Shown piece after piece: positions 61,042-64,000 of a DNA stretch of 64,000 nucleotides. The stretch's first letter is position 1, and every line of letters starts with the position of its first letter. This stretch comes from Mucor racemosus (taxonomy: Eukaryota > Mucoromycota > Mucoromycetes > Mucorales > Mucoraceae), in assembly GCA_027405735.1 (NCBI GenBank), contig JAPEHQ010000019.1, positions 129,001 to 193,000 on the forward strand, read 5' to 3'. A model generated the notes under the pieces. That model ran no database searches and was not told the origin of the DNA. It saw only the letters and a program-made list of their open reading frames with translations. Both the position numbers and the translations under genes were made by a program.

Positions 61042-61662
61042 GAAGGCATAAAACGACACACCTGTTAAAAGGAAAAAAAATAAAAAGGAAAATAATAGGT
61101 CTGGTCCCCTTATTTCTAATTCTTACTACTACTATTATTACTGAAGTTGATGTTACTCCAGATTAAAAATAACCCAGCAGATTAATTTTGCGTTAAGCCT
61201 TTTTCTCTATTAACAGATGGATACACCTTCAAATTTCATTATTTAAAACATCGTTTTTGATAAAATAAAAATTACCAGTATGAACAGAAAAAGTTTGAAA
61301 ATAAAATCAATTGTTTTATTTCAAAATACATGAGTTTCATGGCTAAAAATAATCCTTTAAATAACTTTTACTGCCTTTCTAGTGTCTTGATTGACATGAT
61401 GTAAAACGTATGTATTAAAAAATTCTCACTGTTATTTTCTAACTTATTGCAATAAAAATATTATTTAACTTCATATGTATCCTGTCCATAATCTACAAAC
61501 TATAGATAAAAGGTATATTGAGTAGTGTATCAAGCTTCAAGATGAGATTACCGAGTAGAAAAGTCAATTTTGTAACACACACAACAATCAAAAATTATGA
61601 AAAAAATATATATTTATTAAATTACAACAGAAAGAAACTTGAGAATTATTTTTTTACAGTAT
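61042..61662. other. Intergenic region, RIM13 upstream and GCSH 3' end
   Basis: Should contain the RIM13-like promoter. A canonical acceptor-like ATTTTAACAG sits 16 nt before the chosen ATG, so an upstream non-coding or short coding exon is possible, but no in-frame ATG exon was found. Confidence 0.4.
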
Positions 61663-62371
61663 CTAATGGTCTTCAGCAGCATCACAGTGGACCTTGTAAG
61701 CTTCAGCATCCATCAAAGCTTCAAGTTCAGATTCATTGCTGATCTTGATCTGGGCTAACCAACCTATCAAAAAATTATTGGTCAATACAAATTCACACGT
61801 TATTTTGAAATTACGATATTTTACCTTCTTCCTCAGGGCTGGAGTTAATCAAAGAAGGCTCATCAGATAAAGCTTCATTGACATTGACAACTTCACCAGA
61901 AACAGGAGAATAGATATCACTGGCAGCCTTGACGGATTCAATAGCACCAACTTGTTCTAATTGATTTAATAAAAAAAAAAGGTGTCAAAAAAGGGAGGTA
62001 TGGTACACAATCAGAAAAAAAAAAAAAAAAAAAAAAAAACTTACCACCCTCAGAAACAGCATCACCAACAGCAGGAGTCTCAACAAAGACAACATCACCT
62101 AAAGCCTTTTGAGCAAAATCAGTGATACCAAAAGTACCGACACCATTGTCAACAGAGATCCATTCATGATCGGCGGTATATTTCTTGGCTAAAACATAAA
62201 AGATATATCAATTAGGATAAATCTTGTCTGTTTTCCCTCAATCAAAAAAAAAAAAAAAAAAAAAAACTTACTAGCATAACCACGGAAGACAGCCATAGTA
62301 GCGGACTTGCGAACAACAGGCATATAAGAAGCACGGGCAATAACGCGAGAAGTCAAGAGTCTAAGGGACAT
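61663..62371 (-). CDS. GCV3: Glycine cleavage system H protein
   Basis: Four exons (62371-62272, 62188-62045, 61956-61825, 61763-61663), 158 residues. An Arg-rich N terminus ([22 protein letters not shown]) is a mitochondrial presequence. The mature part has [25 protein letters not shown], the lipoyl-lysine motif [11 protein letters not shown] and [17 protein letters not shown] protein shuttles the aminomethyl group between the P, T and L proteins of the mitochondrial glycine decarboxylase via its lipoyl arm. The size is usual for the family. Introns 1 and 2 each carry a T run of 23-25 nt on the sense strand, beginning 5 nt into the intron. Confidence 0.95.
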
Positions 62372-64000
62372 TGTTGTATATGGAAAAGAGATAGAGATGA
62401 AGAAGAGAAGAGAAAAAAAAAAAAAAAGAGATTCAGAAACGAGATTTATTTTGAAATAAAGGAAAATAAAATCTATTTTTTTTTTTCTATTCCACCGAGT
62501 CATTGAAATTATTTATTTCTTTCCATTAGAGGGTTCTTTACCACATCACCTTCTATTGCATATTTGAACCCCGTGTCATTATTATAGGTAGTGCGGGGGT
62601 GATTACTCTATATTTTTCATCTTGTAAGAAGGTGGGTAATCTATTTAATATAGACGACTCTAATGTAGTAATCAATGTGTAAAGGGTGTAGCATTTAGAA
62701 AGGGAGGAGGTTGATTTGAAAAAAAATTAGTTTTAAAGTTGATATATATATATATATATATGTAATGTATTTTTCAATGTGATATCTGTACGTTTTCAAA
62801 TGTTAATCACTACACAAAAGAGATAAGCAAGCCAGGAAAATTCTTCCAATACTTAAAATTGGCGGGATATGGAAAAAAAGATGATTCACTTGAAAACATC
62901 TCCTTTTAAGTGAGCTCATTTTTTCCCACTTAAAATAGTGTCGATTACTCTTGAGCCATTTGTACATTCTTTTTAACACTATTTTTATCATCTTGAGCAT
63001 GGTCTTTATATGTGGTTTATGTTTGGTACCGAGAATCTGTTTGTAATAGGGTTGCCCTGAAAGTTAGATCTTGTCTGTTACATTTGTTTTCTGAGTATTT
63101 GTTACTGTGATAATGTCTATTGATTTATCAGGGCCATGCAGTTTGGTAGAATTTGATTATTGCATTTCACATGCTATATTACTTGTGTGTTGTTTTCAAC
63201 TTTTGGAATTTGTATGCATTGATTCTCCTTTGATTTGGCCTCAATAACAATAGCGATTGTCAATGAAACTAAGAGCATTGTTAAAAATGTTATTAAACAA
63301 ATTACGCAAATACAGCACAGAATATCAATCGCACTTGACTCAATATTAGCTTGGAAGTCAGAACATTTTGTGTTTTTACTAATTTTCAATAATCTATAAG
63401 GTATCTAGCGTGTACCAACAGGTACAGTTGCAATTAGTAGGAAATCAATGCTCATGGTATTTCATTAACATAATTTTAAAGAATTTATTTTACATTATTA
63501 AACGTTTTCAATGAATTTTGTTTTCTACATTAGTTTTTTAAAACATCTCAAGAGCGCTCTCATATATTTTTTTTTTTTTTTTTTTGTTGTTGTCATTCTT
63601 AGAGAGAAGCCATAGTTTAATCTAAAAAACTGCCGATTGTATTGTTAAGAAAGTAGAATATCCCCAGCCATTAAACTTTTCAAGCCCACTGGGTTTAAAA
63701 TATATTTTTTTGCAATCTGATGAAAAAATGGACAAAAAACTAGACATGCAAAAATCAGCACAAACTTCATATCAAGTTGCTATTTCTTTATTAATACTTT
63801 TTGTACAACTTTCTATTTTGCATCGAACCATATAGTTTTTAGCAAAAGTTTACCAACAAAATTGCTCACAAAATTGGTGTCTATTTTTGACGGTTTTTTG
63901 ACAAAAAGCCATATTTAATCAACAAAATCTTAAAATTAAAAATTACTACAAAATGCGCATAATAGTTAGCTACAAATCAAGCTATTGTATGCATCTGTAG
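62372..64000. other. Upstream region of GCSH and gene-free end of window
   Basis: The first few hundred bases should hold the GCSH promoter. A (TA)10 microsatellite lies at 62742-62761 and a T run near 63567-63585. The final 350 bp contain TTTTTGACGGTTTTTTGAC-like AT-rich sequence that may be the edge of another interspersed repeat. No gene supported. Confidence 0.45.
62742..62761. repeat. (TA)n microsatellite
   Basis: About ten uninterrupted TA dinucleotides. Confidence 0.9.

Overview
The window is nuclear DNA of an early-diverging filamentous fungus, most likely Mucoromycota/Mucorales. It is AT-rich and dense in A/T homopolymers. Its genes carry many short GT-AG introns, and the proteins are fungal in type (Rim13/PalB calpain, Sip3/Lam1-type sterol protein, Pex8, Swp1, Ptc6). 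An ABCD4-type transporter is also present, which suits an early-diverging fungus better than a yeast. The genus is inference. Exon models were built by hand from splice sites and reading frame. In every multi-exon gene except PWP2 the exon lengths sum to a multiple of three.

Layout. 1-8.9 kb is gene-poor: copies of a 1.6 kb interspersed repeat and a decayed dynein-intermediate-chain-like fragment. 8.9-19 kb is a gene block: THOC5 (+), PWP2 (-), a coiled-coil protein (-), a DapA-family aldolase (-) and an ABCD4-like ABC transporter (+). 19.3-30.2 kb is accessory: more repeat copies, a broken OTU-protease gene, a frameshifted lineage-specific gene, a 458-bp tandem array made of 141-bp modules, and a zinc-motif pseudogene. 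30.2-39.1 kb returns to core genes: OST4 (+), a Pex8-like gene (-) and a BAR-PH-GRAM-VASt sterol protein (+). 39.1-43.6 kb holds a full copy of the 1.6 kb repeat, itself interrupted by an 899-bp element with terminal inverted repeats and a TTAA-type target site. 43.6-50.2 kb: PTC6-like phosphatase, an unrecognised coiled-coil protein and a bZIP factor. 51.6-55.8 kb: a large gene joining a zinc region, a possible DDE/RNase H-like segment and an intact DEDDy 3'-5' exonuclease. 56.7-62.4 kb: a short Swp1/ribophorin-II-like OST subunit, Rim13/PalB calpain and glycine cleavage H protein. The rest is AT-rich sequence without a gene I can support.

Functional themes. The core genes are housekeeping: mRNA export (THOC5), ribosome biogenesis (PWP2), N-glycosylation (OST4 and the Swp1-like protein), peroxisome import (Pex8-like), sterol transfer at membrane contacts (Sip3-like), alkaline-pH signalling (Rim13), mitochondrial regulation (Ptc6) and one-carbon metabolism (GCSH). 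They share no operon-like logic. The most unusual items are the fused exonuclease gene, the 141-bp tandem modules with a possibly conserved hairpin, the datable nested TTAA insertion, and long homopolymers lying just downstream of several 5' splice sites.
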